The translations under genes were made by a program, and so were the position numbers. The notes under the pieces are model-generated. The model did not search any database, was not told the origin of the DNA, and worked only from the letters and a program-made list of their open reading frames with translations. A stretch of DNA of 64,000 nt, from assembly GCA_948144175.1 (NCBI GenBank), contig CANXME010001453.1, positions 3,596,001-3,660,000 on the forward strand. Reading direction: 5' to 3'. The DNA comes from Closterium sp. NIES-65 (taxonomy: Eukaryota; Streptophyta; Zygnematophyceae; Desmidiales; Closteriaceae). Shown here in pieces: positions 30,301 through 42,556 of the stretch; the first letter of the stretch is position 1; the number at the start of each line of letters is the position of its first letter.

Positions 30301-33300
30301 TGCCTCCCTCGCTTCCCTTGCTTCCCTCGCTTCCCTTGCTTCCTCCGCTGCTGTGCATTCTTGCTTCTCGCCCTCCCCCTCCTCTTCTCCACTCCCTGCG
30401 AGCCTCACCAGCAATCTCTCCTCCTCATCCCTCTCCTCCTTCTCTTGCCTCTCCTCAATCTCGTTCTTCCTCCTCTCCTCTCCCGTCCCCTCCTCCCTCT
30501 CTACCTCCCCTCTCTCCACTCTCTTCGCCTCCCCTCTCTCTCCCTTCCCCTCTTCCTCCCGCCCTCCCACTCTCCCTTCAGTCACTTCTTCTACAGTCAC
30601 CTCCTCTCTCTCCCCCCCTCCCCACTCAAACTCACTCACAATCCCCCCCGCCTCCCCCTTCCCCCCACTGAGCCTGTATGCGCAAGAACGGGCGGCGGGG
30701 GAGGCGGAAGACAGCGCGGAAGAGGGAAGCTTCGAGCAAGGGGGGAAGGCGGAAGCGGGGCAGGGGGGAGCGGCTGAGGCGGAAGCGGAAGGGGAGGGAG
30801 AAGCGGAGGAGCCTGTGGGGGCAATTAGCACGTCAGGGGGGGAAGCGGGGGAGTGGAGGGCGGAAGGGGCGGGGAAGTGGGGCGGGGCGGAGGTTGCGCC
30901 AGCAGGGTGGGCGGCGGAGGGGGAAGAAGCGGGGGATGAGGGCCAGGAGGGGCGGGGAAGCGGGGAAGGGGTGAAAGAGGAGGTAAACGTGGGAGGCTGG
31001 GATTGGCCAGGTGCTTGCTCATCCGATTTTTGTTCCTCTGGGAGATCGCACGAGTGGTTACTGTAGCGAGTGTGACTATAGCGGTTGGAATGGAAGAGGG
31101 AGGAGAGGAGCGGGGAGGTGGCGGCAGCAGCGGCAGCACCAGCGGCTAGGACGGCAGCAGTTGCGGGGGAAGGGGTAGCAGGGGGAGGGGTGCTAGGGGG
31201 AACTGTAACGGGAGGAGTTGAAACGGAGCTTCTATCAGAGGTTGTAACGGGAGGAAGGGTGGCAGGACGCGGGCTTCGTAACGTGCCTGTATCGGACGTG
31301 CCTGTAACGGGATCTAAGCCTAAAGCAGCGGCGGCGGTGCCAGCAACATCAGCTGCCGCTGCAGCTGCCCGCCTGGCCCCCTCCGCCGCTGCCTCCCCCG
31401 CTGCCTCCGCTACCGCGGAAGCGTCCCCCCATCCCCGCCCACTCCCCCCACTTGTCCCCCTTGCCAACGACCTCCCCTCCCCCCTTCCCCCCCCCGCTTC
31501 CTCCCCCGTTCCTCTCCCCGCCTTCCCTCCCGCGCCTCGCCCCGCGCCTGCCGCCCCGCTTCCCCCTCCGCCAGTGACCGCCGCGCCCGCGGGGACCTGG
31601 TGAAGAGTGCAGAGAATGCGCCTAGGTCCGCGCACCCCCAGCACGTTCAGCGCATATGCTACAGACACCACCGGCCCGCTACTCCCCCCGCTTCCCCCGC
31701 TCCCCCCGCCGCTTCCCCCGCCAATCCCCCCGCTGCTTCCCCCACCTGCGCCTCCCCCGCAGCTGTGCGCGCTGCTTCCGGGGAAGGGGCTGCCGATGCA
31801 GCTGGGTTTGAATTGGGGGGAGGCAAAGTCGGAGACGGCGGGGCAAGGGGAAGGCGCAGCGGAAGGGGGCGCGGAGGCGGAAGGGAGGCGCGGGGAGCGG
31901 AAGCCCTCGAGGTTGTTGGCGGAGCGGGAGAGGCAGGCGGTTAGCGCGCGGGCGGAGGCGGAGGGGGAAGCTGAGAGGGACGGGGAATGTGCGCGGAGGC
32001 TTGACGATACCGCTGCTGACGTGGCCGTGTCCGCGTCATTTGCGCCGTTACAATCGCCCCGACCACCAATTCCGCTGCCGCTGCCACTGCTGCTGGTAAT
32101 ACCTGCACCCAGTAATCCTATCCCGTCGCTACCCCTGCTACAGCTGGCGCCGCTACAGCCGGAACCGTTAAAGCTGCCCAAGTTACCGTTACACGCGACA
32201 GGGGTGCCGGCCCCGCTGCTGCCCGCGCTGCTGCTGCCACAGTTGTAACCACAATGGTGGTTACCACACCGAGTGCTACAGTGGTTACAGTGGTGGTAAC
32301 CGTTGGCGGAAAAAGCGGCTCCGCGGGGATGCACCTTGCGGCTGCTGCTGCTGCTGCTTCCGCCGTGCGCCAGCGACGCCGCGCCGAGAGAAAATGCGGG
32401 CTGCGCGGAGGAAGGCGCGGGAAACGCGTGGGGGTGGGGTGGGGAAGGGGGAAAGGGAGGATGAGGAGACGGAACGGGGGGATCAGCGCAAACAAAGAAT
32501 GACGAGAGAAAAAAAGGCATTATTCAGCTGGAGCTGGTTACTACGTTTCTGGGTGCTCAATCTTTCGCCAATGCAATTCGCGACGAACTTCTCACCTGTG
32601 CGTGTTGGGCTCTAAGGTAGCTGCGAACGATCCGCCGAGAACTTGCTCTGTTACAAAAAGGGATATTTGCAACGCTCACCTCGTGCGACGATTCAAAGAC
32701 GGCGAATCGCGTGCTGAGGAAATTCGCTCGCAGGCGACCGACGAACGAACTTCCGCCGCGCGAAAAGTCTTTCGGATCCAGGGAGACCACGTACTCCATG
32801 CTGGAATGATTTCGAAAGTTTTGCGAAACAGAGCGAAACGGATACAATAGGGTGACCAGCACAAACACTTTTTCCATGCAAACGTGAATTTGCGAGACAC
32901 AAACTCAGGTGTGCGATTTGGAGCGAACGAAGGCATTAGCGTAACCAGCAGAAACAAGGGTTTGTAAAACGGGCAGAATAGGGCTACAAGCACAAACACC
33001 AACTCCGGTTTAGGGTCAAAAGATTTGTTTTAAATAGCCGGCCGTCCGCTTACCTTGACGGCCGCCAGCCGCACTTGCGCGCCGCGAGCAGGAACTTGCC
33101 GTTCTCCGTCGAATTCGGCGGCACGCCCAGAAACAGCGTGAACGTGCCGGTCTTGCGCGAGCGGCGAATGAAGCACTCCACGCAGCGGTCGCGCGGCCCT
33201 GGCGTTCTTAACTCGTCGGGAAAGGTTATTTGCCCAGACGACTCGTACGAGCCCTGGGATTGCAGCAGCTCGCTGTCTCGGGCAGAAATGGGCGGAAGGT

Positions 33301-34111
33301 GGGATCGGGGGAAGGGCGGGATGCGCGGAAGGGGAGGAAGGGGGGAAATGGGGAAGCGGGAAAGAGGGGATGGGAGAAAGTGGGGATGGTGGATGCGCGA
33401 ACGTGCCGGCCCCGGCCGGGGCTTCCTCAGCTCGTCGGAGATCGTTATTTGCCCCGACGGCTCGTATGACCCCTGCGATTGCCGCAGCTCCCTGCGCGTG
33501 GGGGGGGCTGCGGGATGGGGCGGAGGGGAGTTTGGGGACGGGGAAACGAAGGGGAACAGACGGAGCGGGGCGAGAGAGGAGAGCAGAGAGGGGAGGTGCG
33601 CAGAGAACAAAGCGTACAGTGGTAGAGCACGGCGAATCTCGAGAGCGCCCTCCTTAAGTGAAATCTAATGATTTCTTGCCGCATCGTCGAGACGCTTCTG
33701 ATAAAAGCAAAGCGTACAGTGTCAGCTCCCGCCGACCGTGGCTGGCTTTCGTTAAATTGAAAGAAATATATGACACCAACGCATGTGGTACAAAGTCATT
33801 ACAAAGGTATCACGTAGCGAGTCGCTACAAGGTGGTACGTACCGGGTAAGCTCCCGCCAAGAGCGGCAGACACCCGCGCACGCAACGACGCTGCGCCGGC
33901 CGGGCCACGAGCTGTCGCTCGCCTCCACGCGTGCGATCACGTCGCGCAGCAGCTCGGGCGGCAGCGACGCCCACGTGCACTCGCCGGCGTCGTCGCCCGC
34001 ATCGTACACGTCGCACGCCGCCTCGCTCGTGCTGAAAATCGTTGCCTTGGGGCTCATGCGAACGCCGAGCCCGCACATCGCGCTGGTCGTCGTGCGAGGA
34101 CCCATCGCCAC
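27310..34111 (-). CDS. F-box Tubby-like protein (plant TLP)
   Basis: Six exons with agreeing phases: 34111-33843, 33272-33054, 32800-32680, 32400-29344, 27991-27818, 27360-27310 (1,296 aa). Exon 1 encodes the plant TLP F-box ([26 protein letters not shown]), which would bind SKP1 in an SCF ubiquitin ligase. The rest is the Tubby beta-barrel: [103 protein letters not shown] and the C-terminus [10 protein letters not shown]. TLPs bind membrane phosphoinositides and act in stress signalling. Plant TLPs are usually about 400-450 aa. The extra length is one Ser/Ala/Glu/Pro-rich insertion of about 900 aa in exon 4, between ILCTLHQVP and [10 protein letters not shown]. Several exons have extra tandem copies, listed separately. 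Unseen introns inside exon 4 are possible. Confidence 0.88.
27596..27690 (-). repeat. 18-bp minisatellite built on a splice donor
   Basis: About five tandem 18-bp units, on the minus strand near GTTTCTCAGGTGGGTA. Each unit carries CAG|GTGGGTA, nearly the same as the donor of exon 27991-27818 (CAG|GTGGGTG). The array starts straight after a partial copy of that exon's 3' half (27692-27745, encoding [12 protein letters not shown] and its own donor). It lies inside the last intron of the Tubby-like gene. Confidence 0.85.
28117..28690 (-). repeat. Four partial copies of Tubby exon 5 (5' half)
   Basis: Copies begin near 28211, 28369, 28531 and 28684. Each opens with an acceptor-like CAG and encodes versions of [18 protein letters not shown] plus [15 protein letters not shown], as in the true exon at 27991-27818. 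They stop before the [11 protein letters not shown] part, so they have an acceptor but no matching donor. The copy near 28369 is open ([20 protein letters not shown]). The farthest copy (28684) has TAG in place of the Trp codon, and the one near 28531 is shifted out of frame. They lie in the intron between exons 4 and 5 and look like decaying pseudo-exons. Confidence 0.85.
28790..29411 (-). repeat. Five tandem copies of the Tubby exon-4 end
   Basis: Copies of the segment encoding [20 protein letters not shown] end at donors 29344 (part of exon 4), 29227, 29078, 28944 and 28790, at steps of about 117-154 bp. All five retain CAG|GTATG, CAG|GTG or a close donor; one (29078) reads TACAG. Between copies lie short Pro/His/Thr-coding spacers. 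Copies two to five are downstream of the real exon end, and since each has its own donor they could act as alternative 5' splice ends if an upstream acceptor were used. Confidence 0.87.
33400..33485 (-). repeat. Extra copy of Tubby exon-2 start
   Basis: Encodes [20 protein letters not shown] and then KPRPGP, a near copy of the start of exon 33272-33054 ([20 protein letters not shown]). It lies in intron 1, about 210 bp upstream of the true exon, and lacks the rest of that exon. Confidence 0.85.
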
Positions 34112-35328
34112 GCGACGGCGAATCAGATAAGGTTCAGATTTAATAGATCGGATGAATTCGCAATCTAAAGCGCTCTGGCAGTTGCTATCGGCAATGAGTT
34201 ATCCGAGGAAGAGAAAGGATCGGACCGTTTGAGAGGCGTAAATGGTACGATAGTCAGGCCGTATTGATTCTCGTTCCAAACCGATAGCGACCTTCATCAA
34301 CAATTTTGCTGTCGCGTATTTTCTCAACAGTTGTGCTGTCAAGGAATTTCCACTCGCGTATTCTGGTAACTGGTGCTGGTAGCAGCACCAACGAGCGACG
34401 GATACTTCATCTCTACGAGAAAAAAACGCAACAACAATGACCGTAATAACAAAAAATTTCGGATTTCATAAACGTGTATTCTTGCAGTGTCCGACGCAGC
34501 GTGACCCTTTTAGGGTTCCTTCCTCATACAGATACTTGAACCAACATGTCAGAGAGTGTTGTGAGATGGAGCTTTCAGGATGTGATGAGATGGGGACTCC
34601 ATGCGGTGGCTGACAAGGGTCGGAGGTTGGGAGAACGGACCATGAATGGGTGCGTGTGCAGCTTCAAGCATAGCATCTGGGAGAGCAGGAAAAGAGAGCC
34701 TTGAAAGGGGAGGGAGGGTGGGGAGGGGTGGGAAGAACTATGGAATCCAAGAGTTTTAGTTTCGGTTGCTCCTGCCCTAAAAATTGCTCTGGGACTTCTT
34801 ATCCAGTCTGGTTTCGAGTGTTCTGAATCCAGTGTTGTGTTAGTCCCGAGACAGTCCTGGAGGGAAGTGTGGTGTGGAGTGGATACTGTAGGAAGAGACG
34901 AGACGAGAGGAGGAGAGGGGAGATGTGGAACTAGGGCTGGCTGGAAGGAGGGAAGACAAGGGCGGCGGCGGTGCGTCCTTTGCTGCATTGTCAGGGCATG
35001 TCGTCGTGACATGGTTCATGTTTGGTTGGTCATCAGGGTTCTGAAACACGGATTCTTTGAAACAAGATTTGTTCTGTCAGTCACTGGAGCATCAAAATCT
35101 GACGGCACGCGACCGGGCAGCCCGCCATACAAAGCACCAGGTTGGAGAAGTGGAGGTGGGGGGAAAAAGGGAAATGTGCAGGGCGATTGTGTCATTGCAG
35201 ATAGTGTCATTTGTAAGGGGTGCGCTGAGAGAAGTTGGGAACGGGGAACCGAACCTGACAAAGGTGGGAGTTTAGGCAGGCAAAAAGCAGGCTTCCATTG
35301 AGGCTTGCCAGAAGGAGGTGGAAAAGTG
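34112..35328. other. Intergenic, upstream of the Tubby-like gene
   Basis: Promoter side of the Tubby-like gene. Short frames here are not family-like. No RNA gene or mobile element is recognised in this part. Confidence 0.5.
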
Positions 35329-36300
35329 AGGACGCGGGCCCAATCGACTTTGATCGGATCGGATTGTTCGGGCTGGATTGGTTCGAATTGCTTGTGATCG
35401 CTTTTCCCGCGCCGCTCGATCAAAGCTGATATTCCTCGAAAACTCTACGAGCCTGTCTGATAAGTGTGACACAATTACCTGGTTTTTTCTTTCCATTTTT
35501 GGCGAGACTGGCGAGCGCAACTATCATGGTAACGTCGCGAAAATCGTGTTGCAGACAATGTCAGTCTAGAACCTTCGCATACTGCTCTCGCCATTCCGCA
35601 GGCAAGAGCGGAATATTCTCGAGACCTCTAGTCGATTGTGTAACCTTTCGCGAACGTCGTCCAGTCCCCCGATCGCATGCAACCAAGTGATCGGGACTGC
35701 TTGTGTCTGATCGCGATTGATCGGATTGTTGGAGGCGGTTGATCGAGTTGGGAGCGATCAGCTGATTGCGATCAGCTGATTGCCCCTGATTGCCTGAAAC
35801 CGGCTTCCTGCCTTCATACAAGTTATTGATTGCCTTTGATCGGCTCTGATCGGAGCGTTTTGGGTCGGATCGGATTGCTTGTGATCGTATTTCTCGCACT
35901 GCCCGATCAGAGAGGATTTTCCTCGAATGTTTTGCGCTCTTGCATGAAAACTGCTGGCCCATTACCTGGTAGTTGCATCCCAACTTTGGCGAGACGGACG
36001 AATCTCGCCGATGGCTATGGCATACAGTTCTCGCCGATCTGGGCGTACTCGCAAGAATTTTCAAGACCTCATGGCGAGGCATGTTACATTTCGCGTACAT
36101 CGTCCAGATCGCCGATCATATGCAATCAAGTGATTGGGGCTGATTGTGTCTGATCGGGTCTGATCGGGCTGTTTGAGGCGGTTGATTGAGTTGGCGCGAT
36201 CAGCTGATTGCCCCCGATTGCCTGAAATCTGCTTCCCGCCTTCCTCGAAGTTTTAATCGCCTCTAATCGCGCCGATCAAAGTCGATTGGGCCCACGTCCT
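35329..36300. mobile_element. About 970-bp terminal-inverted-repeat element, MITE-like
   Basis: The ends are inverted copies of about 29 bp, AGGACG(C/T)GGGCCC then AATCGACTTTGATCGG, at 35329-35358 and 36271-36300, with one mismatch. The inside is an imperfect direct duplication (about 35340-35830 and 35860-36290) sharing GATCGGATCGGATTG, CTTGTGATCG, TTGGCGAGACTGG-like and GATCAGCTGATTGCCCC blocks. There is no transposase frame, so it would be non-autonomous. Flanks AAAAGTG and AAGTTGC do not give a clear target duplication, so the superfamily is not assigned. Confidence 0.6.
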
Positions 36301-37069
36301 AAGTTGCCTGCCCGAGAACGCGCTTTGAGAAGAGGTTTCAGGTGCGCGACAGTTTTGGAACGTGTGACGACAAATTCCGAGAAAGCAGCGAGGTGCAGTG
36401 CATCCACCACAGAGGTGCGACCGACCCAGGCGACTTTCCCCAACGCAAACAAATCATCGTGCGACGCTTTCTTTCGGACTCCTGCCTGCATATCTGTGGG
36501 CGACATTTACAGGCGACGACGAGTGCGTGACTGCTGTTTTTCACTTCCGTTCGCCTCCCCAATGAGTTGGCGGCGACAGTCTGAAATCGAGGAGGCGGGA
36601 GATGGCGTGAATGGATGAGGAATCTGGCACAAGCTGAAAGGGTGATATGTGGTCAGCAGCAGCGGGCGATAGCGTAAAGCGAAATGATTGGCTGCAGGCT
36701 GCCCGAAGCAAGGGTCACGTCGTACAGCCAGCATCTTACGAGCTGATTGGCTGCTTGCCTGCCGACACAGCAGTCACATCGTACTTGCGACCCGGTCCGA
36801 GCCATTCCATTGGCGCAGGCTACGTGCGATGGCAGCGGCGACTAGCCTCAGCGATAAGAAAAGCCAACCTATCTGCCCCACATTCTTTAGGAATCATATG
36901 ATTGGTTCCGGTACTCTCGCCACAAATTTGATGTACTATATACTAGCAATATTCATCCTGTGAACATCAATGAGATGCATAACACCGAAGGCTATTTTCT
37001 AACAGAGTAGAAATCTGACCTATGTCAAATCACCTCTGGTGCAATATCACTACAAGGATCCCAACACTC
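36301..37069. other. Intergenic 3' to the glycosyltransferase gene
   Basis: Contains a small local duplication: a GATTGGCTGC motif followed by a TCACGTCGTAC/TCACATCGTAC motif recurs at about 36680-36725 and 36740-36790. Otherwise nothing recognised. It should include the 3' UTR of the gene ending at 37070. Confidence 0.45.
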
Positions 37070-40000
37070 TTAATGTCTACCCAGGGCTCCTTTTTGTGTG
37101 GTGGTAGCTTGCGATGGGCACGAGAGGCAAAGGCAAGAGGTTCCACTTGGATCAGCTCGCCATAAGCCAAACTCTTTAAAACGTTGAATCTTGGCCTGCA
37201 AAATTCCACAAGAAGTGCAGCAAGGATACAAGTGCTGGTAAGTAAATAAATTTGCACATGATGGAGCAGCCAAGTCTGCATGATTGCAAAAAGTCATCCA
37301 AACTTCCAAACTGGCACACCATAACCCACGTTCGCTCTTTACTCACCGGACACATACAGCGCCAGTCACGCTCGCATGCGCCACAGTCACATGCGCCACA
37401 GTCACATGCCCCACAGTCACATGCCCCACAGTCACATGCACCTTCTTCCCCTTGATGTAGTTGTTGTGAATCACCACAGGCGCCACCTCTGCTTGCTGCG
37501 GCGCGCGCTGCACAAAAAACTCCTTCCCGTTGGGAAACTTTAGCACGTCCAGCCCTCGCACCTGCACCTTGTTCCTCCGCTTCCCCAGCAGCTGGTTCAG
37601 ATACCGCTGCTCGTGCAAATGCTCGAATTGCTGAGGGGGCGGGGAGCAAATATTGGGGAAACAGGGGATGTATTGTTGAGGTGCTGTTGGGGAACTTGAG
37701 CATATCCAGCCCTCGCACCTGCACCTTGTTCCACCACTTCCCCAGCAGCTGGTTCAAATACCGCTGCTCGTGCAGATGCTCGAACTGCTGTGGTGGGAGG
37801 GAGGGAGAAGGGGGGTGGTGGGGATGAGGTTCGGGAAGGGGAGAGAGGGGGAACGGTGTTGTTGAGCCGCCCAAAATATGGCACAGGAATAGACTGGAGC
37901 GAGGCAAACCCTCAGAGAAATACCACAAGTCTACCTAAGAGTTACCACTGTTCAGAAGGTGGATGTAGGGTTACCACAAAGGGTTACAACTCACCTTGAG
38001 CCACACCCATCTCTTGGGTTTCATGTACAGTGCTTCCTCACCCATGCAGTTACCACAGTACGCAGGGTTACCACATGGTTACCGTACAGTTACAACTCTC
38101 CTTGAGCCATGCCCCGATCTCCTCGGGTTTCTTGCACAGTGCCTCCTTGGCCATGCGGTTAGAGGTAGGGTTACCACGTGGTTACCACAGTAATTAGGGC
38201 TACCATACAGTTACCACACGGTTTCATCTCACCTTGAGCCAGGCTCCCATCTCCTTGGGTTTCTTGCACAGTGCCTCGGCCATGCAGTTGAACGTGCGCG
38301 TGTACAGCAATGTAACCTGGTCCCATAGGGATATCACTACACTACTATGTAGGGTTCTGGTGTGGTTACCACACGGTTGCAACTCACCTTGAGCCATGCC
38401 CCCATCTCCTCGGGCTTCTTGTACAGTGCCTCCTTGGCCATGCGGTTACCACACTACATAGGGTTACATCTCACCTTGAGCCACGCCCCCATCTCCTCTG
38501 GTTTCTTGTAAAGCGCCTCCTTGGCCATGCGGTTGAACGTGCGGTGGTTACCAGAGGGTTACCATTGGTTACCACGCGGTTACAACGCACCTTGAGCCAC
38601 GCGCCCATCTCCTCTGGCTTCTTGTACAGTGCCTCCTTTGCCATGCGGTTGAACGTGCGCGTGTACAGGCCTGTAACCTGGTCCCATAGGGTTACCACAC
38701 GCGGCGTGGAGCGCAGGAAGAGGAAACCCCCGCACAGCTGACCAGAAGGCTCCAACTGAGAGGTGGGGAGGGAAGGGGGGAGATCAAAGAGGTGGGAGAG
38801 AGGAAATAGGGAGGGCATGTTGGTTGGTCCCATAGGGTTACCACACGGGGTGTGGAGCGCAGGAAGAGGAAACCCCCGCACAGCTGACCAGAAGGCTCAA
38901 GCTGAGAGGTGGTGGAAGCGTAGGGAGAGCAAAGAGGGAGGAAACACATATACAGACGGTTATTGTTGCCTAGATGTGCATATATGTACAGCCGTCTAAC
39001 ATGGTCCTTTAGGGTTACCACACGAGAAGTCAAGCAAGGAAGAGAAACGCCATGCGAGAATAGGGTTACCACATTTGGGGGGTTTACCACAGGAAAAGGA
39101 ACCTGCCTGCCGCACAACCCGTTGCCCACAGGCCACCGCCCCTCACTTGCGATATATGTCATTTTACTTGCCCGTGAATGGCATCTCACCTGCCCGGAAA
39201 TATCGGCGGATTTGTTGTCCATGTTGACGAACGGATCCGAAAGCCACACTGCGTCCACCCTTGACTGTGGCACAAGCAAGCAACCACCCCCGTTTTCCCC
39301 ACCGCCTCACCTCCCCCTGCCTCACCTCCCCCCTGCCTCACCTGCCCACTGCCCATTGCCCACCGACCCACCTGCCCGTCTATATCATCCCACCTGCCTG
39401 TAAATGTCACCTCACCTGCCTGTAAACATCCTCGCACCTGCCCGTAAATGTCCACGGATTTGTTGCCCATGTGGACGAACGGATCGGAAAGCCACACGGC
39501 GTCCACGTCAGCAAGCAACACATTGTACCCCATCTTGAGAATCGAGCCCACCAATCGCGTGCGCTTGAGCAGAAGCTGCAGAGGTGGCAAAGGGGGGGGG
39601 GGGGGGGGGGGGGAGAGAAAGGGGAAGGGGAGGGAAAGGGGGAAGGGGGGGAAGGGGTGGGGAGAGATGTAAGGGGAGAAACATTGATGTTGAAATGCAA
39701 GCCGCACATTGTACCCCATCTTGAGAATTGAGCCAACCAATCGCGTGCACTTGAGCAGCAGCTGTAGAGGTGGTGGAAGGAAAAGTGGTAGGAGGGGGGG
39801 AGAGGTGGGGAAGGGATGGGGAGGGGTGGAGAGGGATGGGGAGAGATGAAGGGGAGACACAGTGATGTTAGAAGCAAGGGCACATTGTACCCCATCTTGA
39901 GAATCGGGCCCACCAATCGCGTGCGCTTGAACAGCGCTGCAGAGGTGGCGGGGCGAGGCGGGGGGAAGGGGGAGGGGATGAATTGAGGGGCGATCAGGGG

Positions 40001-42465
40001 GAGAGAGGGAATGAGGGGCACGGCCATCTTTACCTGCTCTCATCCCTCCCTACCTGCTCTCATCCCTCCCTACCTGCTCTCATCGCTCCCTACCTGCTCT
40101 CATCCCTCCCTACCTGCTCTCATCGCTCCCTACCTGCTCTCATCCCTCCCTACCTGCTCTCATCGCTCCCTACCTGCTCTCATCCCTCCCTACCTGCTCT
40201 CATCCCTCCCTACCTGCTCTCATCCCTCCCTACCTGCTCTCATCCCTCCCTACCTGCTCTCATCCCTCCCTACCTGCTCTCATCGCTCCCTATCTCCTTG
40301 TACCCCATCCCCCCATATTTCATGGAGAAGGGAACAGTGATGTTGGGGGTGCATCTTGGTCCGGACAGATCCTCCCAACCTTCCATACAAGCACCCCCAC
40401 TTCTAACAACCTACCAGCTTATGCCTTCATCTATCCCTACCTGCTTGTACCCGATCCCCCCATATTCCATGGAGAACGGCACAGTGATGTTGGGGGTGCG
40501 TCTCAGACCAGACGCAGTCGCCGCCCGCCGTGCCGCCCGTTTCATTGCCTTCGCCGCTGCCACCAGCCTGAACCCCCACTTGGCCTTCCTGTCAACCTAC
40601 CTGCTTGTATCCGATCCCCCCGTATTCCATAGAGAACGGCACTGTGATGTTTGGAGTGCGCCTCAGACCAGATGCAGTCGCCACCCGCCTTGCCGCCCGT
40701 TTCATCGCCTTAGCCGCTGCCACCAGCCTGAACCCCCACTTGGCCTTCCTCCTCCCCCCCTGCCCTCCTCCTCCATCCCCACCCCCTCCATCCCCAACCC
40801 CTCCATCCCCAACCCCTCCAACCCCTCCAAACCCATCTCCACCGCTGCCACCAGCACTCATAAGCAGTCTGTTCCCATGTCTGCCTTCCATCCAGTCACC
40901 CAACAAACCGTCCCCTTCTGCCCTTGCCCCCTCCAACCCCAGCAACGTGCGCGTGCCATTGTAACGAGGTGACTTTTGAGTTGGCTCAAAAGTCACCACC
41001 AAACCGTCCCCTTCTGCCCTTGCCCCCTCCAACCCTAGCAACGTGCGTCCCACCTTCCCCCCCCCACGCTGCTCCTGCTGCGACCCCTGCTGCTGCCCGT
41101 CCCCTCCCGCACTCTGCAGATACGCCGCTGCTCTCAAGTGAGCCGCTTCAGCAGCAGCAGCAGCAGAGGAAGATGAGGAGAGGGTGCCGGGGAGGGAGGA
41201 GTTGAGGTGAATGAATGACGGCCGAAGGAGGAACACTGCGTGCCCTTTGGCGAACAAATCCAATGCCTGTTTCGCCGACGTGGTAATAATAAAGAAATTC
41301 GTAAACCCTAGCTCTCGCACATAACACAGCCAGTTGGTGAGCATATCTGCAAACCCTACGCTTGTCATCACGGCAACGACAGTGTTATTCGTCTGAATCA
41401 CCGACAGCATTTTCCGGAGCCCTTTCACATCTTGAGCGTACAGTCCCCTTCGCACCGGCCGCCCGCACATGTCCGTTCGGGGCGTTCTTAGCAAAGCGTC
41501 GGCACTTACTGCGCTTTTCTCCAGCGCTCTAACAACCCGGGGGCTCTCCTTTCCTAGCGCATACTGAGGATCATCAAACAGTCTCGCAAGCAACACCTCC
41601 TTGGCTTTCTTCGCCTTTGCTACCTCTGCAGCCTCTTTCGGGTTCAGTTTCCGTTTCGCTTTGGCCGCGGCTGCTACTAACCCTTTCGCCCGCTCCTCCT
41701 GCTTCCTGATTGGTGCGAGCGACACGCACATGCTACTCCCGTTAATGTCCGGTGCGAGCAGATTAAACCGCCCGTGGCTATCGAGTAACGAGTGTATTTG
41801 CTGCACCGGATCCGCCTGGCACGTCCTGGTGAAGTAATCCGTCCCCAGATCCGCCCTCCCCCGGCCCTGAAACTTCCCCTGAAGATTCACAGAACCGTCA
41901 CGGGAAGCCGCTACAGCTGAGATGGCAAAGGCGGCGTCTTTGAGGTGGGAAACGGTGGAGGAGAGGGTGAAGGAGGTGTTGGGGAAGGAGCGGCGCCAGA
42001 GGAGTATTTCCTCCCAGGGCGTTGGGAAGACGAACTGACAGTCAACGGTCAAAGCCTGGTGCAGGTGCCATGAGGGAGGGGGCTGCTGGGGCACTGGGAA
42101 GGATGAGGGAGATAGGGAGGGAAGAAGGCAGGGAGAGGGAGAAGGAGGTGTTGGGGAAGGAGCGGCGCCAGAGGAGTATTTCCTCCCAAGGGGTTGGGAA
42201 GACAAACTGGCAGTCGACTGTTAGCGACTGGTGCAGGTGCCATGCGGGAGAGAGCTGCTGGGGCACTGATGGGGGGAATAGTTAAGATGGGTAGGGGAGC
42301 ACGTAGGGGGAGGATGGAAAGGAGAGAGGAGCACAGGGGGTTGGGTTGGGAGGAGGAACTGACAGTCGGCGGTCAGTGAATGGTGCAGTGCAGGTGCCAT
42401 GCGGGAGGGAGCTGCTGGGGCACTGGGGAGGATAGAAGGGATGGAGTGGTTCGAGGGAGGAGATA

Positions 42466-42556
<91 letters not shown>

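Noticed and set aside
30278-31066. Plus-strand frames over the Tubby-like exon 4
   Set aside because: Antisense to an exon whose flanks encode conserved Tubby motifs; the plus frames have no recognisable domain.
39592-39613. Run of about 20 G as a functional signal
   Set aside because: Homopolymer runs of this kind are prone to sequencing and assembly error, and its place next to an acceptor can be chance.
40592-42205. Treating the glycosyltransferase region as several small genes
   Set aside because: Splice phases and family motifs join the pieces into a single seven-exon model; the small frames start at internal Met codons.
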